A DNA stretch of 64,000 nucleotides from Teredinibacter turnerae (GTDB lineage Bacteria; Pseudomonadota; Gammaproteobacteria; Pseudomonadales; Cellvibrionaceae): NCBI RefSeq assembly GCF_037935975.1, contig NZ_CP149817.1:4154001-4218000 (forward strand), given 5' to 3'. A model generated the notes under the pieces. The model did no database searches, was not told where the DNA came from, and was given only the letters and a program-made list of their open reading frames with translations. Position numbers and translations under genes: made by a program. Positions 8,080 to 17,704 of this stretch are shown piece by piece. How positions within the stretch are numbered: position 1 is the stretch's first letter; each line of letters starts with the position of its first letter.

Positions 8080-10044
8080 TTAGAGCAAAAAACGACGCAA
8101 ATCGCCCAACACGGAAGTCAGCTTGGTCATGAAGCGGCCCGCATCAGCACCGTTGATAGCTCGGTGGTCGTAGGAGAGGCACAGCGGCAACATCTGCCGT
8201 GGAATAAAGGTTTTGCCGTCCCATACAGGCTGAATAGATGCCTTAGATACCCCAAGAATCGCGACTTCTGGCGCATTCACTATGGGAGTAAAGCCGGTAC
8301 CGCCAATCGGACCAAGGCTGGAGATGGTGAAACACCCGCCCTGCATGTCACGCGGCAACAGCTTGCCATCACGCGCTTTCAACGCCAACTCTACCGATTC
8401 TTTTGCCAGTTGGAACAAACCTTTTTTGTTCACATCGCGAATCACCGGCACCATCAACCCGTTAGGTGTGTCCACCGCAATCCCAATGTGTACATATTTC
8501 TTCTGAACCAGGTGATCACCGTCAGAGTGCAATGAAACATTAAACGAAGGCTCAGCTTCCAGAGCCGCAGCACAAGCTTTCAACAGGAATGGCAGCGGGG
8601 TCAATTTAACACCCGCTTTTTCTGCATCCGCCTTCACACTCTTGCGGAATTCCTCCAGCTCAGTGATATCGGCATCATCAAACTGAGTGACGTGAGGCAC
8701 ATTCAACCAGTTGCGAGACATATTCGCCGCAGTCACTTTTTTGATTTTGCTCATTTTCAGCATTTCTATTTCGCCGAACTGAGAAAAATCGACCGCAGGT
8801 ACCGCGGGAATACCCGCGCCACCTGTGGCTGCAGCCGCCGCAGGCGCTTCCTTGTGGTGCTTGAGCGCGTTTTTAACGTAGCTGTTCACGTCGTCTTTAG
8901 TGATTCGCTTACGGGGGCCGGTCGCCACAACCTTAGTCAGGTCAACGCCCAACTCGCGCGCCAAATGGCGCACAGCAGGGCCCGCGTACACATTGGCACC
9001 GCTGAGTTTAGCTTCCGAAGCCGGAGCTTTTTTACTCTTGGCCGGCGCTGCTGCAGCGGGCGTGCTCGGGGTTGGCGAAGCCGCAGCGGCGGGTTCAGGT
9101 GGCGCAGCCGCTTGGCCAGCCACTTCCAGTTTCAGCATCGGAACGCCTTTAGACGCCTTGTCGCCCTCTTTCAGCAGTACCTCAATCACCTTCCCTGACG
9201 CGGGCGAGGGCACTTCCATAGACGCCTTATCGCTCTCGAGAACGATCACGGAATCACCTTCAGATATCTCATCGCCTGCAGAAACACAGACCTCAATAAC
9301 ATCCACGTTTTCCGCACCACCGATGTCTGGCACAGCAACCTCCTGTTCACCACCCGGCTCAGCCGCGGGGGCCGCAGGAGATGATTCAGGTGCTGCGGGC
9401 GCCGATGCTTTTGGCGCCTCTTCGGCGGGGGCGCTTTCGCTTGCTGCCGGCGCACTGCCCGCAACTTGCAACACCAGCACAGCGTCACCCATTGAAACTT
9501 TGTCGCCCTCATTAATCGAGATGCTAACGACTTTACCGCCCGCTGGCGCCGGTATTTCCATGGATGCTTTATCGCTTTCCAGAACGATCATTGAATCGCC
9601 CTCGGAAATCTCATCACCAACAGAAACACAAACTTCGATGACATCCACACCTTCTGCACCACCAATATCCGGCACAGTCACCGGCGTCTCGGAGGATTCA
9701 CTTGCTGCCGCAGGAGCGGAGGCGGGCTCACTCTTGGCTTCCGGCTCTTCGCTTGCAGCCGGAGCTTCAGCAGCCGGAGCTTCAGCGGCAGGTTCGTCAG
9801 CTTCGCCTTCGACCTCCACTTCAAGAATGCTATCGCCTTCTGAAACTGTATCGCCCTCTTTAACAAGCAGTTGGGTGATTTTTCCCGCGACCGGGGCGGG
9901 AATATCCATCGACGCTTTATCTGATTCCAGCACGATAAGAGAGTCTTCTGCAGCCACAACGTCGCCAACAGCAACGCAGACTTCGATCACATCAACGTTC
10001 TCAGCCCCGCCAATATCGGGTACTGGGATAGTTTGCTTAGCCAC
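8080..10044 (-). CDS. aceF: Pyruvate dehydrogenase E2, dihydrolipoyl acetyltransferase with three lipoyl domains
   Basis: E2 forms the core of the pyruvate dehydrogenase complex and transfers acetyl groups to CoA. The 654-residue protein has three lipoyl domains, each with an ESDKAS motif; the lipoylated lysines are at about 43, 159 and 273. Long Ala/Pro/Glu-rich linkers join the domains. Next comes a peripheral-subunit-binding domain (about 350-390, GPAVRHLARELGVDL) and the catalytic domain with YDHRAINGAD near the C-terminus. Three lipoyl domains match the E. coli arrangement. The ATG at 10044 follows aceE by 14 bases. No lpd (E3) gene follows; E3 must be encoded elsewhere. Confidence 0.97.
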   Translation of the reverse strand: MAKQTIPVPDIGGAENVDVIEVCVAVGDVVAAEDSLIVLESDKASMDIPAPVAGKITQLLVKEGDTVSEGDSILEVEVEGEADEPAAEAPAAEAPAASEEPEAKSEPASAPAAASESSETPVTVPDIGGAEGVDVIEVCVSVGDEISEGDSMIVLESDKASMEIPAPAGGKVVSISINEGDKVSMGDAVLVLQVAGSAPAASESAPAEEAPKASAPAAPESSPAAPAAEPGGEQEVAVPDIGGAENVDVIEVCVSAGDEISEGDSVIVLESDKASMEVPSPASGKVIEVLLKEGDKASKGVPMLKLEVAGQAAAPPEPAAAASPTPSTPAAAAPAKSKKAPASEAKLSGANVYAGPAVRHLARELGVDLTKVVATGPRKRITKDDVNSYVKNALKHHKEAPAAAAATGGAGIPAVPAVDFSQFGEIEMLKMSKIKKVTAANMSRNWLNVPHVTQFDDADITELEEFRKSVKADAEKAGVKLTPLPFLLKACAAALEAEPSFNVSLHSDGDHLVQKKYVHIGIAVDTPNGLMVPVIRDVNKKGLFQLAKESVELALKARDGKLLPRDMQGGCFTISSLGPIGGTGFTPIVNAPEVAILGVSKASIQPVWDGKTFIPRQMLPLCLSYDHRAINGADAGRFMTKLTSVLGDLRRFLL

Positions 10045-10058
10045 TCAGTTACTCTCCT

Positions 10059-12713
10059 CTAGCAAATAGTCGGGTCAGTTTTTTCTGCATTGATGCCGTA
10101 TTTTTTCATTGCATCACTCACCACAGACAGCTCGATTTTTTTCTCGTCAGCCAGCGCTTTCAATGCGGCGCAGGCCACGTAGTAGCGGTCTACTTCGAAG
10201 AAGCTGCGCAGTTTTTTGCGGGTGTCCGAACGGCCAAAACCATCAGTACCCAGCACCACATACTGACCCGGAACGTAGGCCCGCAACTGCTCAGTGTAGC
10301 TCTTCATGTAGTCGGTCGAGATAACGAAAGGACCTTCGCTCTCTTCCAGTTGCGCGGTGAGGTACGCTTTCTTGGGCTCCTCACTTGGATGCATGCGGTT
10401 CCAGCGATCAGTGCGCTGACCGTCACGCGCCAGTTCATTAACGCTGGTAACACTCCAGATATCGGACTCAACGCCCCAATCACTACGCAACAACTCAGCT
10501 GCAACTTCCACCTCACGCAAAATCGTGCCGGCACCCATCAATTGTACGCGCTTCTTCTTAACGTTCTTTTTGCCATCCTTCAGCTTGTAGATACCTTTGA
10601 TGATGCCCTCTTCCGCCCCTAACGGCATATCCGGATGCGCGTAGTTCTCGTTCATGGTGGTGAGGTAGTAGAAGACATTTTCTTTGTCTACATACATACG
10701 CTTCAAACCGTCCTGAATGATCACTGCAAGCTCATAGGCATAGGTCGGATCGTAGCTGCGGCAGTTGGGAATGGTGTTCGCCATCAGATGGCTGTGACCG
10801 TCCTGGTGCTGCAGGCCTTCGCCATTCAGCGTTGTGCGACCAGCGGTGGCGCCAATAAGGAAGCCACGCGCCTGAATATCACCGGCCAACCATGCCAGGT
10901 CGCCAATACGCTGGAAACCGAACATGGAGTAGTAAACATAGAATGGCACCATAGGTACACGGTAAGTGCTGTAGGCTGTGGCCGCAGTGATCCACGCGGA
11001 CATTGCACCAGCTTCGTTAATACCTTCTTCGAGGATCTGGCCTTTTTTGTCTTCTTTGTAGTACATGATCTGATCGTGATCATGCGGGGTGTAGTGCTGA
11101 CCTTCAGACGAGTAGATACCCAACTGACGGAACATGCCTTCCATACCAAAAGTACGCGCTTCGTCAGGCACGATAGGCACAACCTGCTTGCCCATGTTCT
11201 TGTCTTTTACCAGCGTGGAGATAAAACGGACAAACGCCATCGTGGAAGAAATTTCGCGCTCACCTGTGCTTTTCAGCAGCCCTTTAAAGGTATCCAGGCT
11301 GGGGATTTCCATCGATTCGAAATCGGCCACACGCGACGGCAGGTAACCCTGCAATGCTTCGCGGCGCTTGCGCATGTAGACCATTTCCGGCGAGTCCGGC
11401 GCAGGTCGATAGTAAGGCACAGATTTCAGATCGTCATCGGAAACAGGAATACCGAAGCGGTCGCGGAAATTCTTCAGGCTTTCAACGTCGAGCTTTTTGA
11501 CCGAGTGCGCGACGTTGGCTGATTCACCCGAAGCACCCAGGCCGTAGCCTTTTACGGTGTGGGCCAGAATAACCGTCGGCTGCCCCTTGTGAGACACGGC
11601 CTCTGAATACGCGGCATACACTTTCTGCGGGTCGTGGCCACCACGGTTGAGCTGGAAAATCTCGTCGTCGCTCATATCTGCGACCAGTTCCAGCAACTCG
11701 GGGTATTTACCAAAGAAGTGTTCGCGGGTGTAGGCACCACCGTTGGCTTTGTAGTTCTGCAATTCGCCGTCGAGCACTTCGTTCATGCGTTTCTGCAGCA
11801 AACCGGTGTTGTCTTTTTCAAGCAGGCGATCCCAACCGGAGCCCCAAACCACTTTGATGACGTTCCAACCGGCGCCGCGGAAAACGCCTTCCAATTCTTG
11901 AATAATCTTGCCGTTACCCCGCACAGGACCATCCAAACGCTGGAGGTTACAGTTGATCACGAAGATCAAATTCTCCAGCTGTTCGCGACCCGCCATGGAG
12001 ATAGCACCGAGGGATTCCGGCTCATCACACTCACCATCACCCAGGAATGCCCATACTTTGCGGTCACCGCGTGGACACAAACCACGAGCGGACATATAGC
12101 GCATCACATGCGCCTGATAAATAGCTTGTATTGGACCCAGCCCCATAGATACGGTCGGGAACTGCCAGTAGTCTGGCATCAGCCAGGGGTGCGGATAGGA
12201 AGACAAACCATTGCCGTCCACTTCGCGACGGAAGTTATCCAGCTGGTCTTCAGACAAGCGACCCTCAAGGTAAGAGCGCGCGTAAATGCCGGGGGAAATA
12301 TGCCCCTGGAAATACACCAGATCGCCGCGTTGTTCACCGTCATCGCCACGGAAAAAGTGGTTAAAACCCACTTCGTACAAGGTCGCAGAGGACGAGAATG
12401 AGGAGATATGACCACCCAAACCTTCGTCGTTATCATTCGCGCGCATAACCATTGCAATCGCGTTCCAGCGCACCAGGGAGCGGATTTTTCGCTCCATGTG
12501 CTCATCACCGGGTGAACGTTTTTCATCGCGAACAGCAATGGTATTTGCGTAAGGCGTCGTGATCGCCGACGGCAGACGAACGCCAGAGTGGATTGCACTG
12601 TTTGCCAGTTGTACCAACAGGTATGAAGCGCGATCCGCGCCGCTGTGGCGTATAACCGATTCCAGTGCTTCTAACCACTCCTGGGTTTCGAGAGCATCAG
12701 TATCCTCAAGCAT
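10059..12713 (-). CDS. aceE: Pyruvate dehydrogenase E1 (homodimeric type)
   Basis: E1 decarboxylates pyruvate using thiamine diphosphate and passes the acetyl group to E2. The protein matches the large homodimeric E1 family of about 885 residues, including the GDGECDEPES cofactor-binding stretch and the SFSSSATLYEVGFNHFF region. The frame is open to 12746. The ATG at 12713 (MLEDTDALETQEW) has a perfect AGGAGG six bases upstream and gives 884 residues, the usual length, so it is chosen over the ATGs at 12731 and 12746. aceF follows 14 bases downstream. A short palindrome lies just upstream and may be regulatory. Confidence 0.97.
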   Translation of the reverse strand: MLEDTDALETQEWLEALESVIRHSGADRASYLLVQLANSAIHSGVRLPSAITTPYANTIAVRDEKRSPGDEHMERKIRSLVRWNAIAMVMRANDNDEGLGGHISSFSSSATLYEVGFNHFFRGDDGEQRGDLVYFQGHISPGIYARSYLEGRLSEDQLDNFRREVDGNGLSSYPHPWLMPDYWQFPTVSMGLGPIQAIYQAHVMRYMSARGLCPRGDRKVWAFLGDGECDEPESLGAISMAGREQLENLIFVINCNLQRLDGPVRGNGKIIQELEGVFRGAGWNVIKVVWGSGWDRLLEKDNTGLLQKRMNEVLDGELQNYKANGGAYTREHFFGKYPELLELVADMSDDEIFQLNRGGHDPQKVYAAYSEAVSHKGQPTVILAHTVKGYGLGASGESANVAHSVKKLDVESLKNFRDRFGIPVSDDDLKSVPYYRPAPDSPEMVYMRKRREALQGYLPSRVADFESMEIPSLDTFKGLLKSTGEREISSTMAFVRFISTLVKDKNMGKQVVPIVPDEARTFGMEGMFRQLGIYSSEGQHYTPHDHDQIMYYKEDKKGQILEEGINEAGAMSAWITAATAYSTYRVPMVPFYVYYSMFGFQRIGDLAWLAGDIQARGFLIGATAGRTTLNGEGLQHQDGHSHLMANTIPNCRSYDPTYAYELAVIIQDGLKRMYVDKENVFYYLTTMNENYAHPDMPLGAEEGIIKGIYKLKDGKKNVKKKRVQLMGAGTILREVEVAAELLRSDWGVESDIWSVTSVNELARDGQRTDRWNRMHPSEEPKKAYLTAQLEESEGPFVISTDYMKSYTEQLRAYVPGQYVVLGTDGFGRSDTRKKLRSFFEVDRYYVACAALKALADEKKIELSVVSDAMKKYGINAEKTDPTIC

Positions 12714-12732
12714 TAAAGCCTCCTGATTCATG

Positions 12733-12749
12733 ACTGTGTTATGCACAGT
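12733..12749. promoter_or_regulatory. Palindrome immediately upstream of aceE
   Basis: ACTGTG (12733-12738) and CACAGT (12744-12749) form a perfect 6-base dyad around a 5-base spacer. It begins 20 bases before the aceE start codon, next to the ribosome binding site. It could be an operator or a 5' leader hairpin controlling the aceEF operon. It does not match the known PdhR site of E. coli. Confidence 0.35.
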
Positions 12750-13232
12750 TTTTTTAAGATAGCGTGTCGCCGCGAATGGCTACTCTGTTTTAGCATTCAT
12801 CCGCTGATTAATTCTTCGCAGTGGAAATTTTGGGTTGAGAGTTTTTTTGAACTGCCCCTTTTGCCTGGCTTTGAATTCCGGCGAGACTCACCCTGGGTGG
12901 CGCGATAGCTGTACCTGATCGGACCAGCCGCTGAACGTGCGACTGAAAACCGGCGCCAAAGCAATCCTTTAACCAAGCGAATAACCGGCTAGAAAACAAC
13001 CATCTCCGTGCACTTGCCAGCGTATCGCTAAACACTGTTTGGCTGTACATTCATCGTGAATTTCACAGGCAAGGCACCACAAAAAACATTAACCCGAGAC
13101 TAGCGAATTTTCAGGTGTCACGATTCTACACACATCGAAATCAATTAGCCAGCCAAATAATTAGCTGCACCGCAGCATAGAAAATACGCCTATTTCCGCC
13201 TGCTTTTACTGCATTTCGCAGGCGTTTAATCA
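12750..13232. other. Gene-free stretch between aceE and the M16 protease gene
   Basis: About 480 bases contain no gene I can support. A minus-strand open frame of 80 codons (12808-13050) exists, but it has no recognisable domain and no clear ribosome binding site. The aceE promoter must lie within this stretch. The part next to 13233 shows no clear terminator for the M16 protease gene. Confidence 0.5.
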
Positions 13233-16154
13233 CTATTTATAGTCGTAGGTATCAGCCCCTTTTTTGAACTTATCGGGACTGTCAACTTCATCATAAAAAG
13301 CATCGAGCAGCGCCGCTGCGTCCGGCGGCGTTAACAGCAACAGGCGAGTCTTTTTGTTTAACATCTGATCAGAATACGCTTTTTGAATGTCGGAAGGCTG
13401 CAGCGCCTCAACCGCTTTCGCAAGTTTTTGACTGTGCATAAAATCCTGGTCTGTCAGTATCGCTTGCCAATATTCCTGGGCTTGTTCTGCGAGACTTTTC
13501 GGCTTTTCATTGAGCACAGAAATGACCGCTGCTTTGTCTCGCTCAAAGTTCGTCAGAACCCGCGCTGCAAACTCAGTTAAAAATGCGTCCATCTCGCCAA
13601 GAATTTTCGACACTGGCACCGCCGGACTCTGCACCACAGCCACAATCGCCGGCACGTCGCGAATCGGGTAATTTGAGGCAAACACTATATAGCCCAGCTG
13701 CTTCTCGGTGCGAAGGGTACCGTAGAAAGGCGTCGCTACGAGCTGCTGGAGAAGCAGCGTTTTCGCATTGCTTTCCAGTGAATCGTCCGGTCCCTGGAAA
13801 TACACCACGGCACCGGCATCGGCATGCTCGACGGGCACAGAGTGCCAGCTTCCCTTTTGACTCGCCGTCTTGCTCGCCGACATATTGACCACTCGGGTTG
13901 GTGGTACCGCAGCAAGTGGACGCGATTTGTTCACCAATTTGGCCAGGGTTTTACCCGTCGCGCGAGCAGACGTTTTGTCGACATTGCCATACACGAGGAT
14001 GTGCAGATCTGCCTGGGACATCAAACTCACTACGGCAGTCTCGTATGACGCCCTGTCCATCGCCGCCAAAGCGCCCGCGAGCTGTTCAGGTGCCCAGTAG
14101 GGCGAGAATACAAAAGCAGGCAGGTTTTTCAATAATTTGCGATAAGGGCTATCGAGCTGCATATTGTTGTAGGCTCGCAGCAACTCCATGCGCGCATCAG
14201 CGAACACACGATCGTGCACCTGCGCACGGTATTTTTTGCTGCGATTGTACTTACGCATGTCGCGTACAACAGCTTTAACCAGTTGATCGAGCGTATCGTT
14301 GTAGCCCTGAAAATCAATATCGATTCCCCGCGAACTGGCGCTAACATTAAAACTCAAACCCGCCATGGCCGCGTTGTAAGCCGTTTCGTTGAGCATTTCC
14401 GCAATAATTTTTGCGTATAACCTGGCAAGTGCAGCACCCTCTGCGGAGTCAGCCACCGGAGGCAGCAGTAAACGCGCCTTCACATGTGCCTTAGGTACGC
14501 CAAAGGTATGATCCTGTGCGTACCAGACGCGGAATTTGTCTGACTTCGCGGCCTTAACCGGTACCTCTGGCGCTGCGCTATCACGCATCAGCGTAAAATC
14601 ATCGGCAATAAACGGGTTGGGTTTGGGAAGCGCCAGCTTTTTCACCAGCGTTTGTTCTGCAGGTGCCAAATTACCGCCCACCTCACGGTTTTCGAGGCTG
14701 TAAGGCGTGGCGTAATACGTTGATTCAAACTCAGGTTCGCCGCCGGGAGCAACCAACACACGCAACATATTCTCCGGCGAAACAAACTGTAGATAGCGCT
14801 GAATCAGCTTCTTATCAAATTTGCCGTACCAGTTGGACGCTTTGAGCACCAGCTCTGGCGGGTACAACTGCAGGCTGCTCGACAAATCGACAACCTCGTT
14901 GATCGGCGCCGTTTTATCACCGTATTCGAACGCCAAATTTCCCAGCTTTTTGAGCTCGTCGAAGCGCCACTTTTCCACTCCTTCGCGTTGCAACAGGTCG
15001 ACATAGGCAAATAGCAGGGCTTCGACAGCAGCGATATTATCCACTCCAGCTTCCGTCAAACTGATAGTGACAGCGAAGGCATCACCGCCACGCCAGTCAA
15101 ACGCGTTCCCAGACCCCAAGGCTGTGGCCCAATTCTGTGCTTTGAGCAAGCTCAGTAAGCTCCCCTCGCCTTCGTGGCCGATAAAAAAGCTGATGTAGCT
15201 CAGTGGCTTTTCCGCGATGAACTTCTCCGTGGCAGGTACCGGGAACACGAAACTGATCTCCCGCATATCTTTGCGCGGCTGAACCCGTATGAACGCACCT
15301 TTTTTCTGCTCGCTGAGAAACGATTCAAACTCACTGAGAGCAGCAACCTTGCGGTTGGGCACTTCGGTAAAACTCTCAGCTACCCAGTTTTCAAGCGTTG
15401 CCATAGGCTGATTGCTTACCACCGCCAGGCTCATACGGTGTGCACTGTAATGCGCCTGGTAAAAAGCGACCAGGTCATCCCGCAGCGGACGGGGAGCCTC
15501 TACATCCAGGGTCTCGAGGTTGCCAACCGAAAAGCGGCTCAGCGGGTGGCCGGGTACCGCGAATTCACGATACACGTCGCGGATGCGCCGGTATTCGTCC
15601 GTGTATTTCGCCGTGTATTCCGAATTGACGGCGTTGCGCTCACGCTCTACGTAGGCCGCGTTAAACAGGGGGTTAATAAAAAACTGTGCGAATCGATCCA
15701 GCGCGGGCTGGAGCGCATCATTGTTAATATCGAAAAAATAATTGGTGTTGGTCGCACTAGTAAAGGCATTGTGATCACCACCATGACCGGAGATAAAGTC
15801 CTGGTAGGCATCCGCCTTGGGATATTTCCCTGTGCCAAGAAAAAGCATGTGTTCAAGAAAGTGGGCCAGACCCTGGCGATCCATCGGATCATCGGTGCTG
15901 CCCACGTCGACATTCATTGACGCCGCAGATTTTTCTGCCGCAGGGTCTGAAATCAGCAGCACTTTAAGCTGGTTTGGCAGCTGCAGATATTTCACCTGTC
16001 GGGTGGCGGAGGCTGGTTGTATTACCTGGACCGGCGTTGCAGGGTCTACCGTTGATTGTTGTTCACCCGAACCACTCGCTCGAGCATGACTAAAACCAGC
16101 AACAGCGCTGATTAAAACGGCTGCGAGACCAATCGCTGTTTTTCTCTTATTCAT
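13233..16154 (-). CDS. Periplasmic M16 family zinc metalloprotease (pitrilysin/insulinase type)
   Basis: This is a 973-residue exported protease with a signal peptide (residues 1 to about 28, ending SHARA). The M16 zinc signature HFLEH (residues 98-102) is followed about 75 residues later by the third ligand in ERNAVNSEYTAK. The M16 middle and C-terminal inactive domains follow (for example TEKQLGYIVFAS near 800), so the full pitrilysin architecture is present. It likely degrades peptides in the periplasm. The ATG at 16154 overlaps the stop codon of the upstream permease gene by eight bases; a GTG five codons earlier (16169) is possible. It is coupled to the permease gene and tusA. Confidence 0.9.
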   Translation of the reverse strand: MNKRKTAIGLAAVLISAVAGFSHARASGSGEQQSTVDPATPVQVIQPASATRQVKYLQLPNQLKVLLISDPAAEKSAASMNVDVGSTDDPMDRQGLAHFLEHMLFLGTGKYPKADAYQDFISGHGGDHNAFTSATNTNYFFDINNDALQPALDRFAQFFINPLFNAAYVERERNAVNSEYTAKYTDEYRRIRDVYREFAVPGHPLSRFSVGNLETLDVEAPRPLRDDLVAFYQAHYSAHRMSLAVVSNQPMATLENWVAESFTEVPNRKVAALSEFESFLSEQKKGAFIRVQPRKDMREISFVFPVPATEKFIAEKPLSYISFFIGHEGEGSLLSLLKAQNWATALGSGNAFDWRGGDAFAVTISLTEAGVDNIAAVEALLFAYVDLLQREGVEKWRFDELKKLGNLAFEYGDKTAPINEVVDLSSSLQLYPPELVLKASNWYGKFDKKLIQRYLQFVSPENMLRVLVAPGGEPEFESTYYATPYSLENREVGGNLAPAEQTLVKKLALPKPNPFIADDFTLMRDSAAPEVPVKAAKSDKFRVWYAQDHTFGVPKAHVKARLLLPPVADSAEGAALARLYAKIIAEMLNETAYNAAMAGLSFNVSASSRGIDIDFQGYNDTLDQLVKAVVRDMRKYNRSKKYRAQVHDRVFADARMELLRAYNNMQLDSPYRKLLKNLPAFVFSPYWAPEQLAGALAAMDRASYETAVVSLMSQADLHILVYGNVDKTSARATGKTLAKLVNKSRPLAAVPPTRVVNMSASKTASQKGSWHSVPVEHADAGAVVYFQGPDDSLESNAKTLLLQQLVATPFYGTLRTEKQLGYIVFASNYPIRDVPAIVAVVQSPAVPVSKILGEMDAFLTEFAARVLTNFERDKAAVISVLNEKPKSLAEQAQEYWQAILTDQDFMHSQKLAKAVEALQPSDIQKAYSDQMLNKKTRLLLLTPPDAAALLDAFYDEVDSPDKFKKGADTYDYK

Positions 16155-17250
16155 TCGCAAACTTTTCACCAGTTTCGAGCGCGATAGCGGGGCGCTCTTC
16201 TAACATAACCGTGGGCCATGCATTCATAATCGCTTTGCACAAGGTCGCCAGCGGAATCGCAAAAAACACACCCCAAAACCCCCACAACCCGCCAAATACG
16301 AGAACCGCGAGCACGATAGCCACAGGGTGCATTTTCACCGCCTCAGAAAACAACAAGGGTACTAGCACGTTGCCATCCAGCGCCTGAATCACGCCATAAG
16401 CGAGCATGATATAGAAAAAATCGTTGCTCCAACCCCACTGAAAAAAGCCGATAACCGCAACCGGCAAGGTGACCATTGCCGCCCCAATGTACGGAATGAG
16501 TACCGATAAGCCCACGGAAATCCCCAACAATAACGCGTAGTTCAGATCGAGCAGGCTAAACGTAATACTGGATATACCACCGACAATGACGATTTCGATC
16601 ACCTTGCCCCGCACGTAATTGGCAATTTGCAGGTTCATCTCCATCCATATTTTTCGCATCACCGGGCGCCGCGTGGGCAGCATGTTGCTGAGCCAGTTGA
16701 TCATCTGCTCGCCATCTTTCAAAAAGAAAAATACGAGAATCGGCACCAAAACCAAATAGATTAAGGCAGCTACCAGAACCGGTAATTGGGTGAGAGAGAA
16801 GGACAGAATGCTTTGACCCCACTGAGTCATTTCGATGCGCAGCGTTGCAATCAGTTCCTTCACCTGGAGTTCAGTCACTAAAGCCGGATATTTTTCGGGC
16901 AATAGCAACAAAAGATTCTGCCCCTCAACAAGCATGCGCGGCGTTTCGTTGAGAAGATTAATTAACTGGCGCCAGAGCGCAGGCACTACGAAAACGAGAC
17001 TCAGGAAAATGCTGCAAGTAAGAACCAAAAAAGTGAGCGTCACCGAAAGGTTATGCGGTATTCCCCAACCGTTAAGGCGTTGCACCATCCCCTGCATTAG
17101 AAAGGCGATAATAATCGCTGCAATCATCGGTGCTAACACATGCCCCAAGGTCACCAGAATAATTACACTGGCGACCAACAGCACCGCCACCAGAACCGCC
17201 TCTTCGTCTGCGAAATACCGCTCCAGCCAGGTTTTAAAAATGTGCAGCAT
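16147..17250 (-). CDS. PerM / AI-2E transporter family membrane protein
   Basis: This is a 367-residue membrane protein with the family layout: two pairs of N-terminal membrane segments, a soluble part (about 110-190) and then the C-terminal segment group. That group includes GLSVLIPYIGAAMVTLPVA and GNVLVPLLFSEAVKMHPVAI, both characteristic of the AI-2E/PerM family. Members are putative permeases or exporters and the substrate here is unknown. The ATG at 17250 follows the tusA stop codon by two bases, and the 3' end overlaps the M16 protease start, so the three genes form a coupled operon. Confidence 0.88.
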   Translation of the reverse strand: MLHIFKTWLERYFADEEAVLVAVLLVASVIILVTLGHVLAPMIAAIIIAFLMQGMVQRLNGWGIPHNLSVTLTFLVLTCSIFLSLVFVVPALWRQLINLLNETPRMLVEGQNLLLLLPEKYPALVTELQVKELIATLRIEMTQWGQSILSFSLTQLPVLVAALIYLVLVPILVFFFLKDGEQMINWLSNMLPTRRPVMRKIWMEMNLQIANYVRGKVIEIVIVGGISSITFSLLDLNYALLLGISVGLSVLIPYIGAAMVTLPVAVIGFFQWGWSNDFFYIMLAYGVIQALDGNVLVPLLFSEAVKMHPVAIVLAVLVFGGLWGFWGVFFAIPLATLCKAIMNAWPTVMLEERPAIALETGEKFANE

Positions 17251-17252
17251 GG

Positions 17253-17528
17253 TTATTTCTGCCCTGCCAGTTGCGCGCTATCGCATTTTTGTAGCACATA
17301 GATATACCGCTCACCTTGTCTCTCGAAATGCAACAACGTATGCAGAGACAACTTGGCGAAAGTTTTAACATCCCGCTCCGAGCCGGGATCACTTGCCATC
17401 AACCGCAGAGTTTGGCCGTGTGAGAGGCGGCTCAACCCTTGTTTTGCTTTGAGAAGGGGCATCGGGCAGGCGAGACCAACCGCGTCTATTTCCAGATCGC
17501 AATCAGTGGTTTGAGTAACGTGAGTCAC
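17253..17528 (-). CDS. tusA: TusA-family sulfurtransferase
   Basis: This is a 91-residue cytoplasmic protein with the TusA/SirA fold. The active-site cysteine lies in ACPMPLLKAKQGL (Cys21), preceded by the conserved LEIDAVGL. TusA proteins carry persulfide sulfur for tRNA 2-thiolation or other sulfur transfer. It is encoded in an operon with the PerM-type protein rather than alone, so it may be a paralogue with a different acceptor; the sequence cannot decide this. It is divergent from bepA across 176 bases. Confidence 0.88.
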   Translation of the reverse strand: MTHVTQTTDCDLEIDAVGLACPMPLLKAKQGLSRLSHGQTLRLMASDPGSERDVKTFAKLSLHTLLHFERQGERYIYVLQKCDSAQLAGQK

Positions 17529-17704
17529 AGCTATCCTGTAGTTGGCGTCAGTATTTAGGCGGCCGCCGCTTGGATAACAGCGACCAGTCGACGTCGATCA
17601 TAGCACGAACTGAATGAACTCTATGCCGCCAACCCGATCAAAGAGGGCTGCGCTTGCGGTAAACTTGGACCCTGACGATCAACCCTTCAGCTTGGGGCAG
17701 AAAC

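Noticed and set aside
8900-10069. A 389-codon open frame on the plus strand opposite aceF
   Set aside because: It is rich in Ser, Ala and Thr because it mirrors the Ala/Pro/Glu linkers and lipoyl repeats of aceF; it has no ribosome binding site or family.
12808-13050. An 80-codon open frame upstream of aceE
   Set aside because: No family, no clear ribosome binding site and composition unlike its neighbours; reported only as part of a gene-free stretch.
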